64,000 nt of DNA from the NCBI GenBank assembly GCA_027922465.2, contig BQMF02000592.1:124001-188000 (forward strand). Reading direction: 5' to 3'. This DNA comes from Turritopsis dohrnii. Taxonomy: Eukaryota > Cnidaria > Hydrozoa > Anthoathecata > Oceaniidae. Made by a program: the position numbers and the translations under genes. Shown here in pieces: positions 1-12,155 of the stretch; position 1 is the first letter of the stretch; each line of letters begins with the position of its first letter. Under the pieces are notes generated by a model that was not told the DNA's origin, ran no database searches, and saw only the letters and a program-made list of their open reading frames with translations.

Positions 1-329
1 ATCCAAGGAAAACAGGTTTTTTGCTTGTTACCTAGCAACGGTAACCAGGGAAGGAAAATGATCAATTCAAAACATAGAACTTTTTATTATCTATCTTTAG
101 ATGTATTATTTGTTTTAAGACTTTGATTAAAACTCAAGTTATCTTTACTCAAAGAAATTCCTTTGTTTTCTTTGTCATGCCGCTACTGTCATATTGTCAA
201 GCCATTTTCTCCGAAATTTCAAAATTTTCCGATGTCAGAATACTATCGTATAACATTTTAAGATTTTGAGTTGTTTCGATAATTTTTGAAGGAGTAATCA
301 CGCTTTAAAGTTGAAGACCAAATTTTTTC

Positions 330-1010
330 GGCCAAGGTAGACTGCCACCTTAATATACCCTGTTTTGATTGGCTGATGATTTCCAAAAAATTAGTTTGTT
401 AATAACGGATTTTCATTATCGGTTGTGAATTTGACGAAGAAACAAAGGTTTGCACACATACGAAGGTTTATTATTATAAAAGTGTTTATTGTTAAACTTT
501 TACTGTCATTGTACTTTAGATTAATAAAAGAACAAGTAGCACATGCGTAAATGAGTTTTTTGAACAGGTGTTTGTTTTTTTATATATAGGTTTTTTCAGA
601 GGAAAACTAAACAAAGAACAAGTGGAAGAAAGTCTAACTTGCGCTGATTTTACGTATTTCTTTTTATAGTTATCAAATAGTTAAGGGAGTGCAGGAGAGT
701 TAAAACGATCAAATCATAAATAACTTGCTGTTATTTATTTGTTTATTTGAAAATGGCTCCACAGTTATGAAGTTGAGAAAAAACATGCGAACAAGGAGAG
801 CTTGCCGCCACTGTCTGTCCTTTTATTAAATTATACAATTAATTAAATTTAGTTTATGGAAATAGTGGATACTGTCTGTCCTCTCTGTCAGATATTTTGT
901 GGTTTTGTTTGCTTTGATATAATTGTAGTATGAGTAGCTGTTCTTCACTGTTATGTACTGAAATCTTTTTTTTTAACTTTATTTAGGGCAGAAAATTGAA
1001 AGTGTATGTA
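330..1010 (+). mobile_element. H1 Helitron fragment, 5' end missing
   Basis: Blocks here match, in order, the H1 copy that starts at 43817: the stretch around 370-470 (AATAACGGATTTTCATTATC, then ACGAAGAAAC and AAGGTTT), the GTTTATTGTTAAACTTTTA block near 485, and the GTAGCTGTTCTTCACTG block near 935. No terminal TC motif is preserved at the left. There is no coding potential. Bases 1-330 show nothing I can name. Confidence 0.6.
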
Positions 1011-1311
1011 AGTTCACAGAGGTATTTAGTACATGTTAACAGTAGAAAATCTGTTGGAAGCAGAGGTTTTCAGGTACTACCTTTTACCAAATGAAGAAAG
1101 CATTTTTATGTCTTTCAGTGAATAAAAATGGTAGTGGAATTTCGGTAGAAAACAAATAGAAAGTGTATGTTTGCAATAGGAAAGTATTCAGGAAAGTAAA
1201 TCGAGTGTTATTAATTTGTTTACAGGTACGCAATCTAGAAATAACTTTGCAAAGGTATTTAAATTTGTTCACTAGTAACTTAAGTTTTAATTTTGTATAT
1301 ATATATATATA

Positions 1312-3003
1312 TATATCAAAACTAAGAGAGCCTTTTAAGTAATAAATAAAACTACATGTCGGTATCAGATATTTCGAGCACTTACGTGTCTTTGTCAATG
1401 AAAGTAAAATTCTACAAAAATGAAGGCGTATATATACTAAAAAACTAGATAAATTTGCTCGTGCGTAAAACCTCTAGATAATTGCTTTCAATAGAAAGAA
1501 TTATGTTAATCACTGTCCCAAAAGAAAATATAAAATGTGTTATTCACTGTCCAAACAAAAGATAAAACATCGAAGGAGAGTTTGCCAGGCTCTCACTCTC
1601 TGCCACAGAGCTTCTCGACGATTTGAACGTAAACAAAATGCTGTGTTAATCACTGTCCAAAAAATCAAATACGAAGGAGAGTTTGCTAGGCTCTCATCCT
1701 CTCTCACCGGACTTTCGACGTAATTTTGAACCAAAAATGATAACTTTGTGATATTCACTGTCCAAATTAAATTAAACCAAACTTTTGACGTAATTTTGAA
1801 CCAAAAATGATAACTTTGTGATATTCACTGTCCAAATTAAATTAAACCAAAGTAACGAACGAAAAATTAACTGTTGTGTTATTCACTGTCCAAACGAAAC
1901 GAAAATTCTCTTTCTTTCAAAACATTTAGCTTGATACACGGCAAACGATGCTAATTAAACCAGTTTCGATAAATTACGTTTGAATGACGCACATCATGAT
2001 TATAGAAGACGATAGAAGGCGAATTTATACATATATCAAAACTAAGAGAGCCTTTTAAGTAATAAATAAAACTACATGTCGGTATCAGATATTTCAAGCA
2101 CTTACGTGTCTTTGTCAATGAAAGTAAAATTCTACAAAAATGAAGGCGTATATATACTAAAAAACTAGATAAATTTGCTCGTGCGTAAGACCTCTAGATA
2201 ATTGCTTTCAATAGAAAGAATTGTTATGTTAATCACTGTCCCAAAAGAAAATATAAAATGTGTTATTCACTGTCCAAACAAAAGATAAAACATCGAAGGA
2301 GAGTTTGCCAGGCTCTCACTCTCTGCCACAGAGCTTCTCGACGATTTGAACGGAAACAAAATGCTGTGTTAATCACTGTCCAAAAAATCAAATACGAAGG
2401 AGAGTTTGCTAGGCTCTCATCCTCTCTCACCGGACTTTCGACGTAATTTTGAACCAAAAATGATAACTTTGTGATATTCACTGTCCAAATTAAATTAAAC
2501 CAAAGTAACGAACGAAAAATTAACTGTTGTGTTATTCACTGTCCAAACGAAACGAAAATTCTCTTTCTTTCAAAACATTTAGCTTGATACACGGCAAACG
2601 ATGCTAATTAAACCAGTTTCGATAAATTACGTTTGAATGACGCACATCATGATTATAGAAGACGATAGAAGGCGAATTTATACATATATCAAAACTAAGA
2701 GAGCCTTTTAAGTAATAAATAAAACTACATGTCGGTATCAGATATTTCGAGCACTTACGTGTCTTTGTCAATGAAAGTAAAATTCTACAAAAATGAAGGC
2801 GTATATATACTAAAAAACTAGATAAATTTGCTCGTGCGTAAAACCTCTAGATAATTGCTTTCAATAGAAAGAATTGTTATGTTAATCACTGTCCCAAAAG
2901 AAAATATAAAATGTGTTATTCACTGTCCAAACAAAAGATAAAACATCGAAGGAGAGTTTGCCAGGCTCTCACTCTCTGCCACAGAGCTTCTCGACGATTT
3001 GAA
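1312..3003. repeat. Tandem repeat: 720-bp, 653-bp and partial third unit
   Basis: Units start with ATATATCAAAACTAAGAGAG near 1312, 2032 and 2685 and are nearly identical. Unit 1 is 720 bp and unit 2 is 653 bp. The difference is explained exactly by a 70-bp internal duplication in unit 1 (1741-1810 repeated at 1811-1880) and 3 extra bases in unit 2 near 2221. Unit 3 stops at about 3003, where it runs into AT microsatellite. Each unit carries the motif CACTGTCC(A/C)A several times (1511, 1545, 1651, 1756, 1826 and 1884 in unit 1), some followed by a GAAGGAGAGTTTGC block. The short open frames inside are by-products of the repeat. Confidence 0.9.
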
Positions 3004-3280
3004 CATATATATATATATATATAACTGAACACAAGGGAAGCATTGAACATATATATACATATATATACATACACATATATATACATATATATATATATAT
3101 ATACATATATACATATATAATTGAACATATATGTACACTAAAAGGTTACAGCTGAATTTATATAAAAACAATTAAAAACAACAGCTTCTTCAACAAATTT
3201 TCGACATTTTACGTGCCTTCATCAGGTTACAATGTTGCCTGCCTAATTGAACATATATATATATACATAACTGTTGAACC
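3004..3280. repeat. AT-rich microsatellite with TTGAAC anchors
   Basis: Long (TA)n and (ATATAC)n runs. The word TTGAACATATATA recurs with small variation near 2999, 3041, 3120 and 3246, so the microsatellite seems to have been copied or expanded from a common anchor rather than slipping at one site. Confidence 0.8.
3140..3245 (-). mobile_element. Possible Penelope-like element 3' end remnant
   Basis: Read on the minus strand this stretch has CTGATGAAGGCACG followed by TCGAAAATTTG. That resembles the CTGATGA...TTTCGAAA block just downstream of the Penelope ORF at 61 kb (about 61040-61065) and the general style of Penelope-like tails. It is short, so the call is weak. Another ancient repeat could give the same words. 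Confidence 0.3.
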
Positions 3281-3960
3281 AAATCAGCTGCCTTTTAATG
3301 ACCTGGTCAATGACATCAAAAAGTATCGAGGTTTGTCAATCGCACACATTAACATAAACGACTTTACCTCTTTTATAAGAAATTTTGTACCTACCTGACA
3401 ACAGCCACAAAATAGTAACAGTATTTCGTTTAATAACCACCATCTTTTGTCATGCTGTAGTCATCAACCAAAATATCCATGGTAACCTCAAATGTCTTAC
3501 TTCTCGGAAATACTTTGGGGTCTACTACCATTCTTTGATCAGACATTCAGTGGAACAATACTGGCTAATTTCTGGGAGGTCATCCAATACTGAAAAGGAA
3601 AAAGCATTTTATAATCCTATAAAGAAGTTAACAAAAACCACTTCTAACTTACATGCTGATATGACAATTAATTCAATAATTCAAATGTAAGCGAAAGAGA
3701 AATTAAATTGTTTACCAACACACAAATCAGAGAGGCAATTTGCCAAACTCTACTAACCTATTTCAGAAACGTTCCATAACACTGTCATTTCTTTCGATAC
3801 TAGAACTCGCTTCCCTTGTGTTTAGCGGCATTATCTGTGGAAAGGAATTTGCTATTTACTCCTTCCAATGTTGTCTCAACGAAAGAGCTCGAAGGGGAAA
3901 AAAAGGGAAAAAATACCCCTGGACAGGTATTATCATGTAATCTTCTTGTTGAAATATAAG
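3270..3960 (+). pseudogene. Decayed coding fragments of unrecognised repeat protein
   Basis: Plus-strand frames give RGLSIAHININ near 3330, which looks like the start of a LINE apurinic endonuclease domain. A separate frame near 3545-3660 gives QYWLISGRSSNTEKEKAF. The second block looks like a conserved repeat-borne domain that I cannot name. Frames are short and interrupted. No promoter or splice structure is evident, so I treat both as pieces of old mobile elements. Confidence 0.3.
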
Positions 3961-5045
3961 AAAGAGACTAAATTATTTATGAATGAAAAGTTGACATCTT
4001 CTTATGATTTTCCAAAAATTCTATTTTAGGAAATTTTCTATGTTTGGCGAACAGATTTGCATCCAAAGCTAGTCTTGGTTTCAAAAAATAAAACTGGATT
4101 TGGACAATGATGAAGAAGCAGTTGTGGAGAAATAAACATCAAGTGAGCTGAGCACTTTTGATGGAGATAACACTTCACTTGCCTTCCAACTGAAAGATCT
4201 GAACTTCTACGCTGTGTTGCATACTGGAGAGTTAGAGGTCATGTCATGTCCAATAACAGCAAAAGCAACAAAAGGTCAGTTGGGGGAGGCCAATTTCAAA
4301 CATACATTTGTTGGATCAAGACCTCTATGAGCACTAATCCTTTAACACCAGAGAAAATTTCTTCTACACTTTTCTCCAAAAATGCGAAACTTGTGGCCAG
4401 AGCGTCTTGTTGTTAGAATTACATAAATAACAATGAGCTTGCGCTGAATCTGATGATGAGGAATTTTATGAGTACAGTGCCTTTACATCTAGAACTGATG
4501 GTCCTACAATCTCAACATCTTTATTGACAGGTTTAGCGACCATGCTGGAAGCTATTGAGCCATCGTTGACAATGGAAATTTTTAAGAACATCAGGAAGCA
4601 TAAAACCAAAACCAGACATCTAAAACTATATTAGAAAATTCTTCTACCAGTGTGACAATTGAAAGCGATAATAATGAAAGTGGCAAAAATAGTCACATTT
4701 TGCAAGAGTTTGGATTTTCAATTTGTTTGGAAATCCTGTTGAAATTTTATGACCAAAGCAGTTAGTGCTGGGGAAGGGTCGTCCATTAGAAATGAAAGGT
4801 CCCTCCAATTGTGAAAATGGACAAACAAACCTTCTGATGTTTGCAATCTGCTGAAGAGATTTCTAGCTTCGATGATTTATCACACTGGAAGTGAGAGAAT
4901 CATAACCAGTCAAATTTGATTAGTTCGCCTGATTAGGGATTATAAGAAATGACTTCCTTTAATTATTTTTCAGGTTGCAGAAGACCATGGTGGCCCACGG
5001 AAAGAGTTTCTTATTTCTATGTGGTGAAACATTTCTTTGATAGCT
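3960..5045 (+). pseudogene. Possible HECT-domain gene fragments
   Basis: Near 4978-5025 one frame reads AEDHGGPRKEFLISMW, close to the GGP(R)REF motif in the N-lobe of HECT ubiquitin ligases. Upstream pieces (LATMLEAIEPSLTMEIFKN near 4530, an acidic DDEEFYEY stretch near 4450) could be earlier exons. Stops and frame changes lie between them, and the rest of the HECT domain, including the catalytic Cys, is not visible. Likely a pseudogene or transposon-captured fragment. One short motif carries most of the weight. Confidence 0.3.
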
Positions 5046-5823
5046 ATACCGTCACTGACTGATTCTGCTGCATATATATTTTTCTAATTGTTATTATTTT
5101 TACTTTTATTTGTACTTTTATTTAGTTTTTTATTTCATTTATTTTATTATTATTATTATTTTTTTTTGTCCAATATATTGAAGTAGCATATTTGGTGGCC
5201 ATTCCCTCTGATTAGTATTTGACTATTGGGTGGTCTCCTTCCATTTTCAGTAAAATATTTAGTTATTATTATGGAAAATAAAAACATGATGATGATGATA
5301 ATGATATGTCACAAGAAGTCAAAGAAAGTTATTTTGGGCAAAATTTTGTATGGATTCATAAGACTTCTGTTATGGAATCATTTTCATTTGTCCAGTCAGG
5401 GTTGTCAGAAGGTCTCATGCTTGGTGAAATTTTTGACGTAAAGGACTTTAGATGCCAAAATCATAAAAGGAACCACTGAACTTCATGACTAAATCAAATG
5501 TTCAAAAGATTTCTTCTAAGTTATTCACTTATCTGCTATATGCTCATTCTGACCCAACTGTAACCCCTGCTGTTTTCTGACAGCCTTCACAAGGCATGCA
5601 AATGGTCAGTCTTTCATCAAACACATGCAAAGTAATTTAGTTTGAAATAATGCTTGAGTAAAATTATACTCTAGGACTTAGTATTTTACAAAATGGTCCA
5701 ATCCCAAAGTTTTTCGGTGATAACGAATCGAAAGAAATTTTCTCGATTGAGCTTCCCTAGACTCTGCTATGGATAATTGAGATCCGCTTTCAAGAAGTTA
5801 GGAATTTTTCAGTTATGAACTGC
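5046..5823. other. Non-coding stretch before the Sola-like element
   Basis: AT-rich sequence with a short (GAT)n-like run near 5287. No coding frame, RNA gene or recognisable repeat boundary was seen. Confidence 0.5.
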
Positions 5824-6690
5824 ATATGGGTCATTCCAGCCAAATTCAACAAATCAGTGTCAAGACAATAATTTTAAAATTGTTGAAATTTTGGCCACTT
5901 ATTCTTCTCCATTTGAATAATTAATCCTGAAAATTTCAACACTCTAATGTGTGTGGTTCTATGGCCATTTTAGTTTTTTTTTCCAGAAGATTGGTCAGTA
6001 AATTGCATTTTGGAGCACTTTCGACATCTCAGCAGAGCATTCTAGAAGTCTCAAAAACCACTAGTTTTATGGTATTGTTTGCACCTTTGGGTGTACTTTC
6101 AGAATATCCAAGACGGAAATTTGTAATTTTTCATGAAATGATTTTTCAGGGGGTCAAAAATGAAAAAAAACCATAATTTGACGTGAAATTTGGAAATTTG
6201 GAACAATGTTTGGGTCCTCATAACTTCTATAAGCAAATCAAGTTTGTTGTCAAACTTGGAGATGTTGTTGCACACCAGTCTGACTATTGACTAAACAGAA
6301 ACTCATAAGGTCTAATCAACCAAAATGTCTCCAGGGGGCTTAAAAACTTTGACAAAAATCACTTTCACAGTTCTTTTTTGACTTTTGAAGGCTAATATTA
6401 CCAATATGGAATAGTATTTACTTTATTTTGCATAAATTCTATGAAATATAGCTGGAACTGTATCTAAAAATGTTACAATAAGTAATAAGAAGGCATTTAC
6501 CCACAAGATATCACCACCTGCACAAAAAATAAAAGTTTATTGGCAAACTAGTTAGTTGAGTTAACAGATGGTACTGAAAGAAGATTCAAAATGTGTTCCA
6601 TTGGGACCCAGCATTTATCATCAATTATTGGCCAGTGAAAATTTCAGATGGACCTTTAGGATGTAGGCACTTTACCAGTTATATATCATG
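5824..6690. repeat. Left inverted arm of the Sola-like element
   Basis: Inverted copy of the right arm. From 5824 to about 6555 it matches 10507 back to about 9660, minus roughly 115 bp present only on the right (about 9690-9805). At about 6555 it jumps to the inverse of 9248-9108, which is the end of the transposase-like CDS. The jump falls in CTAGTTAGTTGAGTTAAC, where both parents share AGTT, so a microhomology deletion of about 410 bp is likely. The arm therefore contains a backward copy of coding sequence. Confidence 0.8.
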
Positions 6691-6823
6691 CTATATATCA
6701 TTATAAATGCTATAACCAGATAATTGAAGACATTGCATAGCATAAAATTGTCTAAATTTGGAAATTCTAAATTCCAAATTCTGTTCTAGTTAAACTTCTG
6801 TGATTTTAAGAGTAATTATTAAC

Positions 6824-9311
6824 ATGGGCAGTTTAGAAATTGTTGATGTAAGTGATTGTTGTTGTCGTGACTTGAACTGTCACAAGTTGAATTTGATGAG
6901 AAGAAAAGGCTTTGTTAAATTAGAAGTCTTAAGTATTATGCAGTTAGAATTGTTGAAACACCGAATTGGCTTTGACCCAGATAATGTTTCAACTGTGATA
7001 TGTGTACACCACTATAAGTTTTTTGTTGAAAAGTATGCGCAGTTTCAGAAGTTTTGCTGTGACCCATTAACTGTACATACCAATTACGCAAGAACCACTC
7101 TTTATGCAATACAATTGGAAGATGTGAAAAAGTACAAGTATGTAAATTTTGAATTGATTCCTGGAAAAAAACTGTGCAGAAAATGTAAATCAACTCTTGA
7201 TGACATTGTTACTGAAGATAAAGAGAATAAAGATGATTTAGATTTTGAGGGTGAATTGCTATTGAATGATTCTGTGGCTTCTTTAAATCAATCACTTTTA
7301 TCCCTTAACTGTTGTCCTCTCAAAGATGTCCGGAGAGAACGTCAAAAAACTTACGGTAAACGGAAGTATACTGAAGCCAAGGACAACCTAAGCAATTCAA
7401 TGGAAAAAGCCTTTGACATCAATTTAAGTGATTGTGATGACTGTTCCATCTTAATGAATAAAATAAGGGAAAAACTAAAGAAGCCCCTGTCCAGTAATGA
7501 GAAATGCAAGATCTTGACCTTATCTCCTCACAGTTGGACAATAGAAAGAACGGCTGCATTTTTTTGGGTATCACCGTATTTGGTTAGGCAAGCAAGAAAA
7601 GTCAGATCAACATATGGTGTCCTTGAAAAACAGCCTAGAAAAAAGCGAGATGGAATTCCTGAAGACATCAAAGAGAAGGTCAGACTGTTTTATGAAAGTG
7701 ACGAAGTGAGTCGAGCATGTCCAGGGAAGAAGGATTATGTCAGTGTGGAAGGTATGGATGGGAAGAAATTTCAAGTGCAAAAAAGATTACTACTTGCCAA
7801 CTTGAAAGAAATTTGCGCCCTTTTCAAGAAGGAAAATGAAATGGATGCACCTGGGTTCTTAACATTTTGTCAGTTGAGACCGAAATGGTGTGTTATGGAT
7901 GGAAGAAGTGGGACGCATTCTGTTTGCGTATGTACTATACACCAGAATGTGAAATTGATGCTATCTGCCATTTCTGCGAGTATGCATTACAAAGATTTGT
8001 TGCAAATGTGTGTGTGTGATATTGACAATAAAGAATGTATGCTTGGTCGTTGTAACTCTTGTCCTGGAACCGATTTGGTCAGAGCATTTGTCAAAGCCAG
8101 TTTACTTGAGACTCATGATGAAAATGATTCCATCTGTTATATGCAATGGGAAAGCACAGATCGCTGTTACTTCATTGAGTTTGATCTTGACTTGGAAGCC
8201 TTCCTGGATGCACTAATCCAAAAGATTGGTCAATTGATTTCTCACCATTATGTTGCCGAGCACCAGTCTCTTTACTTTAAAAATTGTAAAGAGAACTTAG
8301 CATTAGATGAAGGTGATTTGGTGTTGGATTTTGCAGAAAATTATTCCTTTCTTGTACAGGATGCCTCTCAATCATTTCATTGGAACAATGAACAAGCTAC
8401 CTTGCATCCTTTTGTACTGTATTATCGTAATCAAGAAAGTCATACAACATGAATCATTTGCTTGCATAAGCAATCACATGCAACATGACACCCCATTGCT
8501 GTTTATGCTTTTCAACAAAAGGTTATTGAATATATCAAAACACATATGCCTTTCATCAAGTGCCTGACATACTTCAGTGATGGATGTGGAGCTCAGTATA
8601 AAAGTTTCAAGAACTTTGAGAATATAAAACATCACTTCAAAGATTTCAACATCAACGCAAATTGGCATTTTTTTGCAACGTCTCATGGCAAAAATGCCTG
8701 TGATGGTATTGGTGGCACAAATCAAATGTCTTGCCGCCAAAACCAGCCTTCAAAGACCATTAAAAGAGCAGATTTTGACACCAAAACATCTGTTTCGTTT
8801 TGCTTGTGAGGAAATTGCTGCCGTAACTTCTTTTTACATCAAACATGATGATGTTGAAAAGAACAGGGAAATGTTGGAAAGCAGATTTTCGAAATGCAAG
8901 ACAATCCCTGGTACTCGTTCTTTTCATAGTGTGGTCATGTCAGGAAATGATATTCAATTTTCAAAATTATCTGGTGGGGTAACTGCAGAACCAGTTGTTC
9001 CTCGATTTAATAGTGTTTCCATTGATGAAGTACCAATGGGAGGTCATGTCAGCTGTTTTTATGAAAAAGAGTGGTATGTTGGTGTTGTTGAAGAGGTATC
9101 GGTGGAGGAAAATGATATACTGGTAAAGTTCCTACATCCTTAAGGTCCATCTAAAAATTTTCACTGGCCAGTAATTGATGATAAATGCTGGGTCCCAATG
9201 GAACACATTTTGAATCTTCTTTCAGTACCATCTGTTAACTCAACTGGACGGCAGTATACCTTTGTGGAAAGTGAGCTAGTGGATACACAAAAGCAGTTTA
9301 ATGATATTTGA
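6824..9311 (+). pseudogene. Transposase-like protein, broken by frameshifts and a stop
   Basis: The likely start is the ATG at 6824, because MGSLEIVDV follows a non-coding-looking leader; an earlier in-frame ATG at 6800 is less convincing. The N-terminus is Cys/His-rich (CCCRDLNC, ICVHHY, CRKCKSTLD), suggesting zinc binding. A helix-turn-helix-like block (SWTIERTAAFFWVSPYLVRQ) follows around residues 240-270. Then come CPGKKDYVSV, RPKWCVMDGRSGTHSVCVC and, after the first breaks, FSDGCGAQYKSF and FFATSHGKNACDGIGG. Frame breaks lie near 8440, 8495 and 8755. The TAA at 9141 is an in-frame stop: coding continues for 55 more codons (GPSKNFHW, DDKCWVPMEHIL) to TGA at 9309. I recognise the family as recurrent in invertebrate genomes but cannot assign catalytic residues. 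Inactive as it stands. Confidence 0.7.
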
Positions 9312-10507
9312 TTTATATATTGGTTATAGCATTATATAAAAAGGACTGACTATTCATCTTCAATTCAATTTATCTTCACATTGAAATTCATCAGACTGAG
9401 TTAAATAGTTTCTTATTAATGTCTTAGCAATTTTCTTGACATTACCCCCTGGAAAGCTATATTTTGCATTAATTTAGGCCATATAATGCAGCAGGGGTAC
9501 CAGAAATTGAAAGAACCTGAAAAGAGAAAGTGAAGGTTTAATCATTTTTAAGTGCGTATCTTATCATTATCTGAGAGTATACTCAAGTGTATATTGCTAT
9601 TTTCAATTTTTCAACTTTTCAGACATTACCCCCTAAAATACCTTAAAAAAAGGACTATAACTAACTAGTTTGCCAATAAACTTTTATTTTTTGTGAAGAT
9701 CTAACTTTAATCTTCCCCAAAAATCTTCGATCCAAAAAAATTATGGAGAACAACATTGGTTCCCAGACCTCTCAAAAATCCGAAAATTTTCACTTTCAGG
9801 TGATTTCAGGTGGTGATATCTTGTGGGTAAATGCCTTCTTATTACTTATTGTAACATTTTTAGATACAGTTCCAGCTATATTTCATAGAATTTATGCAAA
9901 ATAAAGTAAATACTATTCCATATTGGTAATATTAGCCTTCAAAAGTCAAAAAAGAACTGCGAAAGTGATTTTTGTCAAAGTTTTTAAGCCCCCTGGAGAC
10001 ATTTTGGTTGATTAGACCTTATGAGTTTCTGGTAAGTCAATAGTCAGACTGGTGTGCAACAACATCTCCAAGTTTGACAACAAACTTGATTTGCTTATAG
10101 AAGTTATGAGGACCCAAACATTGTTCCAAATTTCAAAATTTCACGTCAAATTATGTTTTTTTTCATTTTTGACCCCCTGGAAAATCATTTCATGAAAAAT
10201 TACAAATTTCCGTCTTGGATATTCTGAAAGTACACCCAAAGGTGCAAACAATACCATAAAACTAGTGGTTTTTGAGACTTCTAGAATGCTCTGCTGAGAT
10301 GTCGAAAGTGCTCCAAAATGCAATTTACTCACCAATCTCCTGGAAGAAAAACTAAAATAGCCATAAAATCCGAACCACACACATTAGAGTGTTGAAATTT
10401 TCAGGATTAGTTATTGAAATGGAGAAGAATAAGTGGCCAAAATTTCAACAATTTTAAAATTTTTGTCTTGACACTGATTTGTTGAATTTGGCTGGAATGA
10501 CCCATAT
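9108..10507. repeat. Right inverted arm of the Sola-like element
   Basis: This arm is longer and more complete than the left arm. It begins inside the end of the transposase-like CDS and continues through 3' non-coding sequence to the terminus at 10507. The part from about 9250 to 9660 is absent from the left arm, apart from a small inverted match near 9313-9340 to about 6695-6720. Confidence 0.8.
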
Positions 10508-12155
10508 ATTACCATAGTTTAGCAAATAACAATTAAACAATTCACAGTCAGCAGTAAAAATATAGAAAGACACACTTGATAAAGACACATAGTCGAAATA
10601 TCGTGATTTATAAAATCTGTGTTTTCTATAAAATGATTATGTATAGACGACTTAGACTTAGTAATTGTGCTACATCCGCCTTTGCAATTTGTTGAGGCTG
10701 CAAGTAGTAAATTTGGATTTCTACCTAAAGCCATTACAGGCATAAACCATATAAGTTTACCAATAGGCACAGTGCAAATAGAAGTTCCTCAACAGGAGAC
10801 TTTGTTTGAAGTGTATGATGCACTTTCAGGGTCATATTTCGGATAGAAATGAAGTTTTTCCTTTTTCAGAGAAATCTAGAACCATCCCATATGAGTGTAT
10901 GCTAAGCTTCTGTTTAAACAATGTCTTTTTTTCCATAAAACTTGCTTTCAGTGATCCAGTAGCCCTTAACAAGTATTGAAGGAAGTTAAGTTTATAGAGG
11001 TTTCAGTGGCGGATCTAGAGGGTAGTTGCAATTTGTGTGGGAAAGTGTTAGCATTTTAATCATTAATAGACAGTATTCATGGTGTTGATGAAGTTGGTGT
11101 ACAGCAAAAATAGAATGGTCAACTTTGTCAACAACTTTACAAAGTCTAAATCCCAAACCATTTATGCCATCTCTATACCAACCATAAGCTGATGAGAACT
11201 TTTTATCATTATAGGTGCCATAGATGGATTTAGTTTGCCTGTTTTTTGGATTTCAGCGAAAGCAGGAAATACCTTAAAACCGGCTCTGTTCTTTTTTTTC
11301 TTACTGTCCAAACCTAGCGATTTTTTAATCTCGAAGTTCATTGGTTCATACAGCCGCCATCTCAAAATTAATTGGTGCATAAATCGCCACTATAAGGGTG
11401 CTAATTAACTTTAATAGCGCTAGTTTATTGGCTTGAATTTCCGCCATGTGATCATCCGGGTATTTTTCGACTTCACATTTACACGCCGTTCGCATAATGG
11501 TAGAAGAAACCAAAGGAACCCACTTACATTTCCACGTGTTGTTTGATCAATATTGAACAGATTTAAAAGAAGATTTAAGGGAGAAAGGGGAGAAATTTAT
11601 AATTATCTTACAATAATTCTACAGCGTTTATTCTTTTCTAAAAACAAGTTCTCAATGTTTTATAAAAACAGCAGGACTTGACAAATGGCGTATGTGCGTT
11701 CGCCACGAACGTTGAGTGATACAAAATTTCCCGTTACATACTAAGATTTTAATAAATTTGTTCGTTACATACTAAGATTTTAATGAATTTGTTCGCGCAC
11801 GAACGCCAATATAACCTTCCCAATGTACGTCTCATGAAGTATGGCAGCAGAAAATTCTGTGCACGTACAAGTAATTACAGCGAATTCGTTCGTAGTGCTG
11901 CCATTTTGAAATGACTGAAATGATCAGGATATTCTATTTTTTTTAAAAAATGGTAAATTCGGTATAACCACTCAATCCGAATAAGTGACAAAATCAGAAA
12001 AACGACAAAATCAGAAAAACGTTACATGAAAATGAATTCTAAATGTAGCATAATTCTAAAAATAGAATAAGAATAAAAAGCGGAATTCTTTTTTTTCCAA
12101 CACGTGTTTGAAAGCAATTTTTTTTCATTTGTGAAACTGATAACCGAAATAGCAA
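10508..12155. other. Stretch without recognisable genes; 31-bp tandem duplication
   Basis: The only clear structure is a duplicated 31-bp unit (GTTACATACTAAGATTTTAA...) at 11733 and 11764, followed by GTTCG/CGAAC words. A short minus-strand open frame near 11160-11380 has no recognisable motif. Nothing else could be supported. Confidence 0.5.

Larger units (their letters stand above)
5824..10507 (+). mobile_element. 4.7-kb DNA transposon with very long inverted arms (Sola-like?)
   Basis: The ends are inverted copies: ATATGGGTCATTCCAGCC at 5824 and its reverse complement ending at 10507. The inverted similarity runs for more than 700 bp on each side, interrupted by small deletions. The outermost ATAT is present on both sides and could be a 4-bp target duplication, leaving GGGTCATTCC as the true terminus. 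A 4-bp AT-rich target site plus a large non-THAP transposase-like protein fits the Sola superfamily as I remember it, but I could not check a library. Between the arms lies one broken transposase-like gene on the plus strand. Confidence 0.8.

Noticed and set aside
1535..2481. Identical 62- and 72-codon open frames
   Set aside because: They repeat because the DNA is a tandem repeat, and both strands are equally open. No reason to think they are translated.
5949..6176. 75-codon frame in the left arm, with a near copy in the right arm
   Set aside because: Similarity arises from the inverted repeat itself. The two frames differ at the ends by indels and have no start context or motif.
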